A stretch of DNA of 64,000 nucleotides from Chryseobacterium sp. 6424 (GCF_003692615.1 NZ_CP023540.1:1736001-1800000); one strand, 5' to 3'. Positions 18,272 through 28,710 are shown, counted from the stretch's first letter. Numbers and translations are program-made. The notes: generated by a model not told the origin, from the letters alone.

Positions 18272-19558
18272 TTACTGAAATTGCGCAGCTTCCGTGGAAT
18301 CCTTCATAGCGGTAACCGAAGAATTGCCAGCGGTAATAATCGTTTGTAACGCATCAAAATAAGAAGTACCAACGAAGGTCTGATGCTTTACAGCCCTAAA
18401 ACCTTCTTTCTGAAGGGCAAACTCTCGTTCCTGAAGTTCGCTGTAACCAGCCATACCCCGTTTTTTGTATGCTAAAGCCAGTTCAAACATCGAAGTATTC
18501 AGCGCATGGAAACCGGCAAGGGTGATGAACTGAAATTTATAGCCCATTTTTGCCAGTTCCTCACGGAAGGTCTCCATTTCAGCGACAGAGAGTTTCGCGG
18601 CCCAGTTGAAGGAGGGCGAGCAGTTGTAAGCAAGCATTTTACCGGGATATTTCGCGTGTATCCCTTCAGCGAATTTCCATGCATATTCTAAGTCAGGATT
18701 GCTGGTTTCCATCCAGATAAGGTCTGCGTACGGCGCATACGAAAGTCCACGGTCGATGCCCTGTTCCACCCCATTTCTCACATGATAAAAGCCTTCGGAA
18801 GTACGTTCCCCGGTAATGAACTTACGGTCGCGTCCATCAATATCAGAGGTTAGCAAATCAGCGGCATCAGCATCTGTACGGGCTACCAAAACAGTAGGCA
18901 CACCGCAAACATCAGCAGCAAGCCGTGCCGCGATTAGTTTGTTTACCGCTTCCTGGGTGGGTACCAAAACTTTACCGCCAAGATGTCCGCATTTTTTGGC
19001 AGAAGAGAGCTGATCTTCAAAATGTACCCCGGCTGCACCTGCCTCGATCATCTGTTTCATAAGTTCATACGCATTGAGGTTTCCGCCAAAGCCTGCCTCA
19101 GCATCTGCAACAATAGGGACCAAATAGTTTTTGCGGTTGACTTCATCTACCCTATTAACGGACTGAATTTGGTCTGCGCGCAGTAGCGCATTATTGATTT
19201 TTTTAACAACACTTGGGACCGAATTGGCAGGGTAAAGGCTTTGATCAGGATACATTTCCCCGGATAAATTGGCATCTGCTGCCACTTGCCAACCAGAGAG
19301 ATAAATCGCCTCCAGTCCTGCGTCAACCTCCTGTACTGCTTGGTTTCCGGTAAGTGCGCCAAGGCCGGCAACAAAATCCTGACGGTTAAGCTTCTCCCAA
19401 AGTTGCTGCGACATTAGCCGGGCAATGGTATGCTCGATGTTATAAGTCCCACGCAGTCTAAGGACTTCTTCGGCACTGTACGGTCTTTCAATGCCTTTCC
19501 AGCGGGGATTTTCTAGCCAGTCTTTTTCAAGTTGGGCTGTTTCGTTTTGATTTTTCAT
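18272..19558 (-). CDS. aceA: Isocitrate lyase
   Basis: The 428-residue enzyme splits isocitrate to succinate and glyoxylate, the first step of the glyoxylate shunt. The signature KKCGHLGGK with catalytic Cys190 is at residues 188-196; [12 protein letters not shown] and [10 protein letters not shown] are further conserved segments. The ATG at 19558 is chosen because the longer frame to 19639 runs into the end of aceB. It lies 31 bases downstream of aceB, forming an aceBA operon. Confidence 0.96.
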   Translation of the reverse strand: MKNQNETAQLEKDWLENPRWKGIERPYSAEEVLRLRGTYNIEHTIARLMSQQLWEKLNRQDFVAGLGALTGNQAVQEVDAGLEAIYLSGWQVAADANLSGEMYPDQSLYPANSVPSVVKKINNALLRADQIQSVNRVDEVNRKNYLVPIVADAEAGFGGNLNAYELMKQMIEAGAAGVHFEDQLSSAKKCGHLGGKVLVPTQEAVNKLIAARLAADVCGVPTVLVARTDADAADLLTSDIDGRDRKFITGERTSEGFYHVRNGVEQGIDRGLSYAPYADLIWMETSNPDLEYAWKFAEGIHAKYPGKMLAYNCSPSFNWAAKLSVAEMETFREELAKMGYKFQFITLAGFHALNTSMFELALAYKKRGMAGYSELQEREFALQKEGFRAVKHQTFVGTSYFDALQTIITAGNSSVTAMKDSTEAAQFQ

Positions 19559-19589
19559 AATATTTAGATTTATTTTAATGATGGTGATT

Positions 19590-21167
19590 TCAGAGATATT
19601 TATAAGTTTCGAGGGTAAGGAATTCCGCGAAATAATCATTTAATACCAAATCGCTGAAAATCTCAGCTGCCAGCGAAAATTTTCCGTTTTCAAACCGTTC
19701 AGTCCCTATATATTGACGGATTTTCTGTAATTCTTCTTCCTGCCACTGTAAAATGAGTCCGGGTAAAAGCCGTCGCCCATCATCAAGTTTCACATCATTT
19801 TTAAGCCACTGCCAAAGCTGTGATCGGGATATTTCTGCTGTTGCCGCATCTTCCATCAAGTTATAAATTGCCGCAGCACCTACGCCCATCAACCACGATT
19901 CTATGTACAGAATCCCAACATTGATGTTCTTTCTAACCCCTGATTCCGTTACTTTTCCCTCAGGGACTTCAAGCAGGTCTTCGGCTGTAATTTGATATTC
20001 AAGAAACTTCTTATCTATTTGATTTGGTTGTGGCATATACGCATCAAAAATATCTTTTGCTATCGCTACCAGGCCAGGATGCGCCACCCATGTCCCGTCA
20101 TGCCCATTCTTCACCTCACGCTCTTTGTCTGCCTTTATCTTTTTGAAAGCGGCTTCGTTTTCTTTCACATTATCTTTCACCGGTATATGTGCGGCCATAC
20201 CACCAATTGCGTGTACATTTCTGCGATGACACGTCTGGATTACACTTTTAGAATAGGCTGCCATAAATGGTGATTCCATTGTGACCTGATCCCGGTCCGG
20301 AACCGTAAATTCAGGCAGATTCCTAAACTTTTTTATGTAAGAAAATATATAATCCCAACGTCCGCAGTTGAGGCCGGCACTATGTTCTCGCAGTTCATAC
20401 AGGATCTCATGAAGCTGGAAGGATGCGGTGATGGTTTCAATTAAAACGGTGGCTTTGATGGTACCGTTGGGAATGTTCAGGTATTGTTGCGAGAACATGA
20501 AAACCTCGTTCCACCATCGCGCTTCGCGGTAATGTTCTAATTTTGGGAGATAGAAATAGGGCGCACTGCCTTTTTCAATTAGTTTCTGCGCATTCCGGAA
20601 GAAATAAATCCCGAAATCTATCAGCGACGCAGAAGCCTGGTCACCGTTAATGAGGATATGTTTTTCTTCCAGATGAAGACCGCGTGGCCGAACCTGTAAT
20701 ACGGCAGTACGCTCGTTCAGACGATATGCTTTGCCACTTTCATTCAAGAAACTGATGGTGCCAGTTACAGCATCGCTTAAGTTGATCTGCCCGTTCATAC
20801 AGTTCTCCCAAGTGGGCGAATTGCTGTCCTCGAAATCTGCCATAAAAGTTGACGCACCCGAATTGAGTGCATTGATAATCATCTTACGCTCCACGGGCCC
20901 GGTAATTTCAACACGTCGGTCGAGCAAATCTGCGGGAAGCGGCGCGCATACCCAATCCGATGTGCGGATGTGTTCGGTATCCGGGAACAATCTAGGCATT
21001 TGGTGATGATCAAAATCTACCTGCTTCATGGCACGTGCAATGAGAAGTCGCTTTCTGGCTGAGTTAAATTTCTGATGCAACTGCACAAGAAACTCTTTCA
21101 ATTCAGGTAAAAAGATTTCTGGATAAGCTTTTTGGGTAGTTATTCTAAAGTCTTCTGTAGATATCAT
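19590..21167 (-). CDS. aceB: Malate synthase A
   Basis: The 525-residue enzyme condenses glyoxylate with acetyl-CoA to malate. Conserved segments include [47 protein letters not shown] with the general-base region, [14 protein letters not shown] and GGMAAHIPV. The length fits the A (AceB) form rather than GlcB. It heads the aceBA operon from a -7 element at 21194-21202, next to a palindrome shared with the divergent regulator gene. Confidence 0.96.
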   Translation of the reverse strand: MISTEDFRITTQKAYPEIFLPELKEFLVQLHQKFNSARKRLLIARAMKQVDFDHHQMPRLFPDTEHIRTSDWVCAPLPADLLDRRVEITGPVERKMIINALNSGASTFMADFEDSNSPTWENCMNGQINLSDAVTGTISFLNESGKAYRLNERTAVLQVRPRGLHLEEKHILINGDQASASLIDFGIYFFRNAQKLIEKGSAPYFYLPKLEHYREARWWNEVFMFSQQYLNIPNGTIKATVLIETITASFQLHEILYELREHSAGLNCGRWDYIFSYIKKFRNLPEFTVPDRDQVTMESPFMAAYSKSVIQTCHRRNVHAIGGMAAHIPVKDNVKENEAAFKKIKADKEREVKNGHDGTWVAHPGLVAIAKDIFDAYMPQPNQIDKKFLEYQITAEDLLEVPEGKVTESGVRKNINVGILYIESWLMGVGAAAIYNLMEDAATAEISRSQLWQWLKNDVKLDDGRRLLPGLILQWQEEELQKIRQYIGTERFENGKFSLAAEIFSDLVLNDYFAEFLTLETYKYL

Positions 21168-21193
21168 AATTCAAATAATTATCAGTCCGCATA

Positions 21194-21202
21194 GCAAATC
21201 TA
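21194..21202 (-). promoter_or_regulatory. -7 promoter element of aceBA
   Basis: The minus strand reads TAGATTTGC, matching TAnnTTTG, 27 bases before the aceB start codon. Confidence 0.6.
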
Positions 21203-21222
21203 CTTAAAATATTTTCACCATC

Positions 21223-21236
21223 AGCGAACGTTCGCT
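21223..21236. promoter_or_regulatory. Palindromic operator candidate for aceBA and its regulator
   Basis: AGCGAACGTTCGCT is a perfect 14-bp palindrome between the divergent aceB and XRE-regulator genes. Its centre is about 31 bases upstream of the aceBA -7 element, over the expected -33 region. It is the natural candidate for the binding site of the adjacent HTH protein. Confidence 0.6.
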
Positions 21237-21280
21237 AAAATATCAGCAGAATAATTATGCAGAAAATATAGATTTTTCGT

Positions 21281-21288
21281 TAGCTTTG
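21281..21288 (+). promoter_or_regulatory. -7 promoter element of the XRE regulator
   Basis: TAGCTTTG matches TAnnTTTG and lies 45 bases before the ATG at 21333. Confidence 0.5.
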
Positions 21289-21332
21289 TATTCATCAGCA
21301 ATTTAAAATACAAATCACGAATTATATAACAA

Positions 21333-22809
21333 ATGGTACAGGACGGAGGATTGATAAAGTTAATTTTCGGACTGAAAGTGAAACAGTTGCGACAAAGGAA
21401 AAATCTGTCCTTACAAGAAGTAGCTGCCTTAACCGGAATCTCGAAATCTTATCTGAACGAGATTGAAAATGGTAAAAAATACCCAAAGCACGATAAAATC
21501 ATCCCCATCGCGGCAGCGCTGGGCTGCACTTACAATGATTTGGTCTCTACCAAACTTGATAAAACGTTGGCACCTGTGATGGAAATGGTACAGTCGGATT
21601 TTTTTAAAGAAGTGCCACTTGAACTTTTTGGCATCAATAAGAATAACCTAATCGGCATCATCAGCGAGGCGCCTAAGCAAGTAACCGCTTTTGTAAATAC
21701 GCTGATTGAAATCTCAAAAAATTATAACCTCAGCAAAGAGAATTTCTATTTTGCCGTCCTGCGAAGTTTCCAGGAACTTCATGACAATTATTTTGAAGAA
21801 ATTGAAGAAAAGGCAGCGGCATATACCTCTAAAAACCATTTATCAGGCAACCCAAAAAGCGATGAGCTGGCTGCGTTGTTACAAAAAATTTCGGTTACGA
21901 AATTGAGACGGTGGACTTTGAAAGTTACGGCGCCGGCGGAAAACTGCGTTCACTGTTCATTCCTGAAAAAAACTGCTTCTACTGAACGCGCTGCTGAACG
22001 AAAACCAAAAGACATTTATATACGCAAAAGAAATCGGGTTTGAAGTATTGCAGCTAAATCCCCGCCCACACACCTATTCATGGCTTGATTTCAAAAGTTT
22101 CGAAGAGTTGTTGCATAATTACTACGCCTCTTATTTCGCGGGCTGTTTGTTAATCCCAAAAGAAGTCTTGAGTAAGAAAATCTGGCAGTTCTTTCAGTTA
22201 CCGGTATGGCATCCCGCGTCTTTCGATCAGTTGATGTCGTCATTTACAGATTCTCCCGAGACTTTTTATTACCGGCTCACCAATATACTCCCGCAGGATT
22301 TGGGTATTAAGGATTTATTTTACCTCTGTCTTACCCGTAAAAAGCATAGTGACGATGTACATATCCTAAAAGAACTTCACCTGAATCAGCAACAGGCACC
22401 TTATGCAAATGCTACGAGCGAGCACTATTGCCGAAGATGGGTAGCCATTAAAAACCTGCAAAACCTATCTGAAAACCAAACCGTTACAGCAGCACAAATC
22501 TCCCATTACAAAGACAGCGGCCTCAGTTACTTGGTAATCTCTACCTCGCAGAAAAATCCGTTTTCGGACGGTACTAACCGCAGTTACTGCCTTGGGATTT
22601 TATTGAACAGTAGCATCATCAAGAAAATTAATTTCCTAAAAAACGGAAGTATACCGGCCATTAACGTAGGAATTACCTGCGAGTCCTGCAGTATATTGGA
22701 TTGTGAGGTCCGGCAGGCCCCTCCTGTTCGGCTAGAAAAGGAAATCTTCAGCCAGCAGATGATTCGCTCGGTAGAAGCTATAAGACAACAGGTTCTTCAA
22801 TCCTCCTAA
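21333..22809 (+). pseudogene. XRE/short-chain fatty acyl regulator family protein, two frameshifts
   Basis: The first part (21333 to about 21888) encodes an XRE helix-turn-helix (LSLQEVAALTGISKSYLNEI). The frame then shifts at an A-run (21883-21888) to one encoding NFGYEIETVDFESYG...LRSLFIPEK, and again at a second A-run (21966-21972) to LLLNALLNENQKTFIYAKE and on to the stop at 22809. One extra A in each run would restore a protein of about 492 residues. The family (HTH plus an ImmA/IrrE-like and a C-terminal Cys domain; related to RamB/ScfR) controls acetate and glyoxylate genes, and here it is divergent from aceBA. Either a recent pseudogene or two homopolymer sequencing errors. Confidence 0.85.
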
Positions 22810-22814
22810 ATACT

Positions 22815-23468
22815 ATGTCAGTCACCGATCTGCTATTCCCGAACCGCTGCCTGGAGTGTAACAGGATTATCGCCGCAGATGATCTTGTTTGCGCGTTGTG
22901 CTATAGCCTGATTAACTTCCGGCATTATGATTTTGAGGAAAAAAATCCATTACAGGAGAAATGTGGTCTGTTATTTCCGGTGAAATATGCATTTGGACTG
23001 ATGCAATTTGAAGATGAAAGCCTGAGCCGGAAAATTGTACATCAACTTAAATATGCCAACCGGGAGAAAGTGGGCAGCATCCTTGCCGACTGGGTTGCGG
23101 AAAGAGTTAAATTCAACAAAGACAAACCGGACGTACTAATCACCATTCCGCTGCATCCAAAGAAAATGAAATCCCGAGGCTATAATCAGTTACATTTATT
23201 TGCAGAACGCTTATCACAAAGATTAGGCATCCCGTGTGACCACAGTCTGCTAAAAAGAAATTCGCACAAAACAGCACAGGCCAGAAAAGACCGTAAACAC
23301 CGCGCAGAAACGGAAAACCAATTTTCGTGCACGCGAGAAGTATCAGGTCAGCATATACTGATCATTGATGATGTTTTCACGACCGGCAATACCATGAGTT
23401 CGGCCGCGTGGGAGTTGCTACAATCGGGTGACAACATGGTTTCTGTACTTGTAATGGCGGTGGATTAG
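22815..23468 (+). CDS. ComF family phosphoribosyltransferase-like protein
   Basis: The 217-residue product has an N-terminal zinc-ribbon-like cluster (CLECNRI...CALC) and a C-terminal PRTase domain with IPLHPKKMKSRGYNQ and the PRPP-loop ILIIDDVFTTGNTM. Members are needed for DNA uptake in competent bacteria; many non-competent species carry them too. It begins 6 bases after the regulator gene and overlaps upp by 4 bases at its 3' end (convergent). Confidence 0.88.
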   Translation: MSVTDLLFPNRCLECNRIIAADDLVCALCYSLINFRHYDFEEKNPLQEKCGLLFPVKYAFGLMQFEDESLSRKIVHQLKYANREKVGSILADWVAERVKFNKDKPDVLITIPLHPKKMKSRGYNQLHLFAERLSQRLGIPCDHSLLKRNSHKTAQARKDRKHRAETENQFSCTREVSGQHILIIDDVFTTGNTMSSAAWELLQSGDNMVSVLVMAVD

Positions 23469-24115
23469 CGCTGTAGCTTCTCGCCGTAACTTAGGTCGCC
23501 GGCATCGCCCAAACCTGGGGTTATATACCCTTTTGCCGTTAATTTTTCATCAATAACCCCTACCCAGACTTTGGCGTCGGGATATTCTTTCTCAATGGTT
23601 TCAACCCCTTGTCGCGAGGCAATAGCTGCGACTATATGTAATTGTGATGGCTTGCCGTGGCCCAGCAAATCCTTAATGGCTTCAATAAGACTTGCGCCTG
23701 TAGCCAACATAGGATCAGCTACAATCAAAGGTCGGCCATCAATATTGGGGCAGGTAAGATAATCCTGTTTTATAGAAAAATAATCATTGGCATCGTGTTT
23801 CCGGTAGGCAGCCACGAAACCGCAATCGGCTTTGTCGAGATAATTTAAAATACCCTGAAAAAGTGGCACACCTGCACGCAGAATGGTCGTGATAACCGGC
23901 TGAACCGCAATTTCTTTTACCTTAATCTTATCAAGCGGAGTGGTGATTTCTATTTCTTTCTGCACTAATCCTTTGCTGATTTCAAAAGCGGCAATTTCGC
24001 CGATGCGCTCCATATTTCTGCGGAACTTCATCCGGTCGTTCTGGATTTCGATGTTACGAAGTTCGTTAATCCAAGTATTTACAAGTGAAAACTGATCTGA
24101 TAAAACAATGGCCAT
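23465..24115 (-). CDS. upp: Uracil phosphoribosyltransferase
   Basis: The 216-residue enzyme makes UMP from uracil and PRPP (pyrimidine salvage). The PRPP-binding loop is VADPMLATGASLIEAI, and the uracil-binding end YITPGLGDAGDLSYG is present. TTILRAGVPLFQGIL is also typical. The start ATG at 24115 gives full length. Its stop overlaps the comF stop. Confidence 0.95.
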   Translation of the reverse strand: MAIVLSDQFSLVNTWINELRNIEIQNDRMKFRRNMERIGEIAAFEISKGLVQKEIEITTPLDKIKVKEIAVQPVITTILRAGVPLFQGILNYLDKADCGFVAAYRKHDANDYFSIKQDYLTCPNIDGRPLIVADPMLATGASLIEAIKDLLGHGKPSQLHIVAAIASRQGVETIEKEYPDAKVWVGVIDEKLTAKGYITPGLGDAGDLSYGEKLQR

Positions 24116-24162
24116 AATTGTATTTTGGGTTAAATTTCGGAAAAATAAAAATTAAAAAAAAA

Positions 24163-24188
24163 GCCTTCCAGAAAAAATTCTGAAAGGC
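24163..24188 (-). terminator. Terminator after der
   Basis: GCCTT-C-CAGAA / TTCTG-A-AAGGC forms a stem with one C/A mismatch and a 4-base loop. On the minus strand it is followed by nine Ts, 6 bases past the der stop codon. Confidence 0.8.
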
Positions 24189-24193
24189 GCATG

Positions 24194-25504
24194 TTATTTC
24201 TGTCGGAAATAAACTTCAATAGGAACACCGGTAAAACCGAAATGTTTCCGAAGTTGATTTTCGGTAAATCTCTTATAAGGCTCTTTCACATACTGTGGAA
24301 GGTTACAGAAAAATACGAACTGTGGGCTAGGCGTTGGCAACTGCACACAATATTTTATCTTCACATATTTCCCTTTGGTGGCAGGTGGTGGTGTGTGCTC
24401 GAAAACCGGTAGCATCACCTCATTCAACTTAGAAGTCTTTATTTTCTTCGCACGGTTTTCATAGACTTCCATAGCGACTTCCACTGCTTTCAGGATTCTC
24501 TGTTTCGTCAATGCAGAGATGAACAGAATAGGAATATCCGTAAACTGACCGATCCGTTCTTTAATTTTATTCTCGAAATCGCGGGTGGAATTGGTACTTT
24601 TATCCTCTACAAGGTCCCATTTGTTCACTAAGATGACAATGCCTTTGCGGTTTTTCTGTGCAAGGCCAAAGATGTTCATATCCTGGGATTCCCAACCAAG
24701 GGTAGCATCTACCATAATAATCACCACATCGGAATATTCAATAGAACGGATAGACCTCATCACCGAGTAGAACTCCAGATCTTCTTTTACTTTAGCTTTA
24801 CGGCGCATTCCGGCGGTATCTACAAGCACAAACTCGTGGCCGAATTTATTATACAGCGTCTCGATAGAATCTCGTGTGGTACCCGCAACATCGGTAACAA
24901 TATTACGCTCTACATCTAAAAGTGCGTTGGTAAGAGTAGATTTCCCTACGTTTGGGCGACCGGCAATGGTGATTTTCGGCAGGCCTTCGAAGGGATCTTT
25001 ATATTCTGCGGTAGGAAATTCCTTCACGATATCATCAAGCAGTTCACCAGTACCGGATCCTGTTGAAGAAGAAAGTGTATAATATTTCTCAATGCCTAAT
25101 TGATAAAATTCGGTCGCAGCAAGTTCTTCAGTGGCAGAATCCACTTTATTCACCACCACATAAACTGGTTTGGTTGAGCGGCGCAGCATTTCGAAAATTT
25201 CCTGGTCGGTATCAGTAAGACCTTCCTCCACATTCAGCATGAAGATGATAGAAGTCGCCTCATCAACGGCTAACTGCACTTGCTTGGAAATTTCTTCCTG
25301 AAATACATCGTCTGTATTTACCTCATAACCACCAGTGTCAATAACCGTAAATTCTACCCCATTCCAGTCAGATTTCCCGTAATGACGGTCGCGCGTAACA
25401 CCCGCAACAGAATCTACAATCGCTTCCCGACGTTCCAGGAAACGGTTAAAAAGTGTGGACTTACCAACATTCGGCCGTCCTACGATCGCAACAATATTGC
25501 TCAT
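24194..25504 (-). CDS. der: Ribosome biogenesis GTPase Der
   Basis: The 436-residue protein has two tandem GTPase domains. G1 of the first is [12 protein letters not shown] at residues 8-19, and a second [12 protein letters not shown] lies near residue 182. Switch motifs DTGGYE and DTAGMRR and the NKWD/NKVD motifs are present, and a C-terminal KH-like domain follows. It acts in 50S subunit assembly. The promoter at 25568-25576 and terminator at 24163-24188 suggest a single-gene unit. Confidence 0.96.
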   Translation of the reverse strand: MSNIVAIVGRPNVGKSTLFNRFLERREAIVDSVAGVTRDRHYGKSDWNGVEFTVIDTGGYEVNTDDVFQEEISKQVQLAVDEATSIIFMLNVEEGLTDTDQEIFEMLRRSTKPVYVVVNKVDSATEELAATEFYQLGIEKYYTLSSSTGSGTGELLDDIVKEFPTAEYKDPFEGLPKITIAGRPNVGKSTLTNALLDVERNIVTDVAGTTRDSIETLYNKFGHEFVLVDTAGMRRKAKVKEDLEFYSVMRSIRSIEYSDVVIIMVDATLGWESQDMNIFGLAQKNRKGIVILVNKWDLVEDKSTNSTRDFENKIKERIGQFTDIPILFISALTKQRILKAVEVAMEVYENRAKKIKTSKLNEVMLPVFEHTPPPATKGKYVKIKYCVQLPTPSPQFVFFCNLPQYVKEPYKRFTENQLRKHFGFTGVPIEVYFRQK

Positions 25505-25567
25505 AAAATTTGTTTAATAATAAGATTATTAATGGGTTACTTCAACTTTTGAAGCCCAAAAATTTTT

Positions 25568-25576
25568 GCAAAGATA
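25568..25576 (-). promoter_or_regulatory. -7 promoter element of der
   Basis: The minus strand reads TATCTTTGC, 64 bases ahead of the der ATG at 25504. Confidence 0.55.
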
Positions 25577-25626
25577 GTTTATTAAAATTTGGCATGAAAA
25601 CGCACGGTAAAAATGCTTGTCTAAGC

Positions 25627-25655
25627 AAAAAAAGACTGGCTATAGCCAATCTTTT
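25627..25655 (-). terminator. Terminator after murA
   Basis: AGA-C-TGGCTA / TAGCCA-A-TCT forms a stem around a perfect 12-bp core palindrome with one mismatch, followed on the minus strand by a run of Ts (plus-strand As at 25627-25633). Confidence 0.65.
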
Positions 25656-25660
25656 ATATT

Positions 25661-26968
25661 CTACACACGCTCAATCTCTGCACCTAAAGCGCGGAGGCGG
25701 CCATCAATATTCTCATAACCGCGGTCTATCTGTTCGATGTTATGGATGACTGAATTCCCTTCTGCCGAAAGCGCCGCGATCAGCAACGCGTTACCCGCCC
25801 TGATGTCTGGCGAAACCATGGTGGTACCACGCAGTGGCGATTCGTGATTAAGGCCCACGACTGTAGCTCTGTGGGGATCACAAAGGATGATTTGCGCACC
25901 CATATCAATGAGTTTATCGACAAAGAACAGCCTGGATTCAAACATTTTCTGATGAACCAGCACAGTACCTTTCGCCTGGGTCGCCACTACTAAAATAATC
26001 GAGAGCAAATCTGGGGTGAAACCCGGCCACGGCGCATCTGAAACCGTAAGAATTGATCCATCAATGAACTTTTGAATGGTATATTGCTCCTGAGAAGGGA
26101 TAAATATATCATCCCCACGCTGCTCCAGCCGAATACCGAGTTTACGGAATGTGTTAGGGATCACGCCAAGCTCTTCCCAGCATACGTTTTTAATGGTAAT
26201 TTCAGATTTTGTCATGGCAGCCAAACCAATCCATGAACCGATTTCCACCATATCCGGCAACATTGTGTGTTCTGTCCCGCTAAGTTTTTCCACACCTTCA
26301 ATGACAAGCAAGTTGGAGCCGATACCTGAAATATTGGCGCCCATGCGGTTGAGCATTTTGCATAATTGCTGCAAATAAGGTTCGCAGGCAGCGTTGTAAA
26401 TACTTGTTTTCCCTTTTGCAAGTACAGCGGCCATTATGATATTGGCTGTACCAGTGACGGAAGCTTCTTCTAAAAGAATGAACTTACCCGTAAGTTGCGC
26501 CGCTTTCAACGAATACAGATGAGCGTTCTCATCATATTTGAATTCAGCACCCAGTTCTACAAAACCCTGAAAATGGGTATCTAGACGGCGGCGACCAATT
26601 TTATCGCCTCCGGGTGTTGGCATATACGCTTCACCAAACCGAGCGAGCATTGGACCTAAAAGCATGATGGAACCGCGCAGTTTGGAGCCATCTTCTTTAA
26701 AATCATCTGATTTTATGTATCCGAAGTTTACCGCATCGGCTTTGAAGGTATAATCGCCGTGGCCATTCTTGGTAATTCTCACACTAAAGTCGCCTAGAAT
26801 TTCGATGAGGCGATTAACGTCGTGGATATCGGGGATGTTCTTAATCCGTATTTCATCATCAGTCAGCAGTACGGCACACAGGATCTGCAATGCCTCGTTT
26901 TTAGCGCCTTGCGGCGTAATCTCTCCCTGAAGTTTTTTTCCTCCTTTAATCTTAAATGTTCCGCTCAT
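25661..26968 (-). CDS. murA: UDP-N-acetylglucosamine 1-carboxyvinyltransferase MurA (Cys to Asp)
   Basis: The 435-residue enzyme transfers enolpyruvate to UDP-GlcNAc, the first step of peptidoglycan synthesis. GAKNEALQ (about residues 21-28) holds the conserved Lys-Asn. The active-site loop reads PGGDKIGRRRLDTH at about residues 119-132, with Asp122 where E. coli MurA has Cys115. This substitution is known to make MurA insensitive to fosfomycin. Other family motifs (LPDMVEIGSWIG, GSILTVSDAPWPGFTPDL) are intact. It starts 4 bases after the DUF4290 gene ends, so the two are coupled. Confidence 0.95.
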   Translation of the reverse strand: MSGTFKIKGGKKLQGEITPQGAKNEALQILCAVLLTDDEIRIKNIPDIHDVNRLIEILGDFSVRITKNGHGDYTFKADAVNFGYIKSDDFKEDGSKLRGSIMLLGPMLARFGEAYMPTPGGDKIGRRRLDTHFQGFVELGAEFKYDENAHLYSLKAAQLTGKFILLEEASVTGTANIIMAAVLAKGKTSIYNAACEPYLQQLCKMLNRMGANISGIGSNLLVIEGVEKLSGTEHTMLPDMVEIGSWIGLAAMTKSEITIKNVCWEELGVIPNTFRKLGIRLEQRGDDIFIPSQEQYTIQKFIDGSILTVSDAPWPGFTPDLLSIILVVATQAKGTVLVHQKMFESRLFFVDKLIDMGAQIILCDPHRATVVGLNHESPLRGTTMVSPDIRAGNALLIAALSAEGNSVIHNIEQIDRGYENIDGRLRALGAEIERV

Positions 26969-26971
26969 TCC

Positions 26972-27634
26972 CTACTTCCTGTTTTTATTTTGATGAAAAT
27001 TTCTTTTTTTGTTTTGGTTGTTTTGCTGGTTTTGGCTATTCTGCCCGTTTTTACCATTAGATTTCCCGTTGCTACGGTTGTTCGCGTAGTAGATCTTGCT
27101 TTTTTCAAGGGAATCAATACCGGTAAGATCCAGCCGGTTTTCTGAAAGATCCTTTAAATGACGGAAGATCACCTCATCCTGTACATGTTCTTTGTTATAT
27201 ACATTGTAGGATTTCTTCATATTGTTTGCGATCACTTGTATCAACGCGTCTTTTTCATCACCAGGCTCTAATTGTATCGCCTTTTCGATCAGTTGTAAGA
27301 TGCTTTTCCCGTAAAATTTAAACTCACCCTGAAGTTTGGGATATTCCATACGTTTGGGCTTTTCCTTTATTTCTTCGATGGTAGGAAAAGGAAACGGCGA
27401 ATCGACATCCAAGTCGTAACCGGAAAGTATAAAAAGGTGATCCCAGAGTTTATGTTTGTAATTATCTTCGTCGCGAAGTTGGGGATTGCGCTGTCCCATA
27501 AAATCGACAATAGCAAATGCCATCTCATTACGCTCTTCTTTAGTCGCAAGCTCTTTGCATCGGGTGACGAGCTGCTGTATGATTCTGCCATATTCAGGCA
27601 TATGGAGCCGCGGCCTCGAGGTGTTATATTCCAT
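26972..27634 (-). CDS. DUF4290 domain-containing protein
   Basis: The ATG at 27634 (220 residues, MEYNTSRPRLHMPEYG) is preferred over one at 27661. The DUF4290 core includes IQQLVTRCKELATKEERNEMA, FMGQRNPQLRDEDNYKHKLWDHLFI and YPKLQGEFKFYGKSI. The C-terminal 35 residues are low-complexity Asn/Gln/Lys-rich. The family is nearly confined to Bacteroidota and is often next to murA, as here. Function unknown. Confidence 0.88.
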   Translation of the reverse strand: MEYNTSRPRLHMPEYGRIIQQLVTRCKELATKEERNEMAFAIVDFMGQRNPQLRDEDNYKHKLWDHLFILSGYDLDVDSPFPFPTIEEIKEKPKRMEYPKLQGEFKFYGKSILQLIEKAIQLEPGDEKDALIQVIANNMKKSYNVYNKEHVQDEVIFRHLKDLSENRLDLTGIDSLEKSKIYYANNRSNGKSNGKNGQNSQNQQNNQNKKRNFHQNKNRK

Positions 27635-27702
27635 GACTGCAAATATATGAATTAGTTTCAAGGTATTATGCGGCGTGCTACTACAGAAATCTTCGGATTA
27701 AA

Positions 27703-28116
27703 TTAATTTCCGACAAATCTTTTGCGCTCTTCTGGTGTGGGAAGAAAGCATTTCTGTGAGGCCAGTTGCTGCCTGTGTTTGGAAATTCGGTCATAGAAAA
27801 AATCGGTGATCGCGGATGGTAAGAACCTTAAATAGCTTAGCAAGCGGTACTTGCCACCCAGGATTTTTGCGATGGCAAAAGCTGCCTGCGACTTCATATA
27901 ATAAAACCCTCCGGGCCCGGGTTTCCAGAGGTACACCGTATCGAAATTTTCGGTGCGCAGGTTTCTTTCAGTGAGAAATTGCTGTCCAAAATCAGACTGC
28001 AGCGCCGCGAACATGATTTTCTTCTGATGATCATTCTCAAGAATCCATTGTACCCAGTGATTACAGAAGCCGCAATCGCCATCATAAAAAACGTAATATT
28101 TATTTTGATCAAGCAT
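27703..28116 (-). CDS. DCC1-like thiol-disulfide oxidoreductase family protein (DUF393)
   Basis: The 137-residue protein has the family signature YDGDCGFCNHWVQWI with the CxxC pair Cys15 and Cys18, and RLLSYLRFLPSAITDFFYD towards the C-terminus. DUF393 proteins have a thioredoxin-like fold. The gene starts 1 base after the upstream haem-binding protein gene ends, so they are probably co-transcribed and may share a redox role. Partner proteins are unknown. Confidence 0.88.
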   Translation of the reverse strand: MLDQNKYYVFYDGDCGFCNHWVQWILENDHQKKIMFAALQSDFGQQFLTERNLRTENFDTVYLWKPGPGGFYYMKSQAAFAIAKILGGKYRLLSYLRFLPSAITDFFYDRISKHRQQLASQKCFLPTPEERKRFVGN

Positions 28117-28117
28117 T

Positions 28118-28597
28118 TCAATTTATTTTTTCGGGGAGTAAATTATGTTTAAACCGAAGGTCTTTCTCTAAAGTCAGCAAATACTTTACCAGTTGCGTGC
28201 GTTGCTGGGTAGATAAATTTGACTGTGGATGTACCAAAAGGTAGGAATCCAGCGGCATTTCGTGATTTCCAACCATTTCAACGGCTTCTTTCAGTTTGTG
28301 CGCCTGCCGTTTAGGCTCATAAGTAGCGAATACCGAGAAGTTAAGGTGCTTCCTGCCTTCATCAATATGGCTTTTCATGAACCAGCCGACAGGTTGCAAA
28401 CGTGTATACCAAGGGTAATTTGTTTCATTACTGTGGCAATCGTAACAACTGTTTCGGATAATGGCCGACATATATTCAGGTGCTTTTTTAATTCTTAAAA
28501 AATCCATATCGGGATTTGTCATCGGATTATTCCGTTCTACAGGAAAAAATTGTATCAAAATGAATGCTATAAACAGTACTGCTAATAACTTTTTCAT
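28118..28597 (-). CDS. Haem-binding domain-containing protein, c-type cytochrome-like
   Basis: The 159-residue protein has an N-terminal signal/anchor (MKKLLAVLFIAFILIQFFPV) and one CxxCH motif, CYDCH at residues 51-55, within a segment NETNYPWYTRLQPVGWF typical of the small haem-binding domain family. WFMKSHIDEGRKHLNFS and a later Met (NHEMPLDSY) could supply the axial ligand. It is exported to the periplasm, where haem c would be attached. It heads a two-gene unit with the DCC1-like gene. Confidence 0.88.
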   Translation of the reverse strand: MKKLLAVLFIAFILIQFFPVERNNPMTNPDMDFLRIKKAPEYMSAIIRNSCYDCHSNETNYPWYTRLQPVGWFMKSHIDEGRKHLNFSVFATYEPKRQAHKLKEAVEMVGNHEMPLDSYLLVHPQSNLSTQQRTQLVKYLLTLEKDLRFKHNLLPEKIN

Positions 28598-28710
28598 ATT
28601 TCATGGCATATTTAAAAAGGAAATTACGAATTATAATTTATTTCTTTACTTTCATTCGTAGCGATAGATATTATAAATTGAATCTTCTTTTTCAATTGAT
28701 TGAAACTTAT

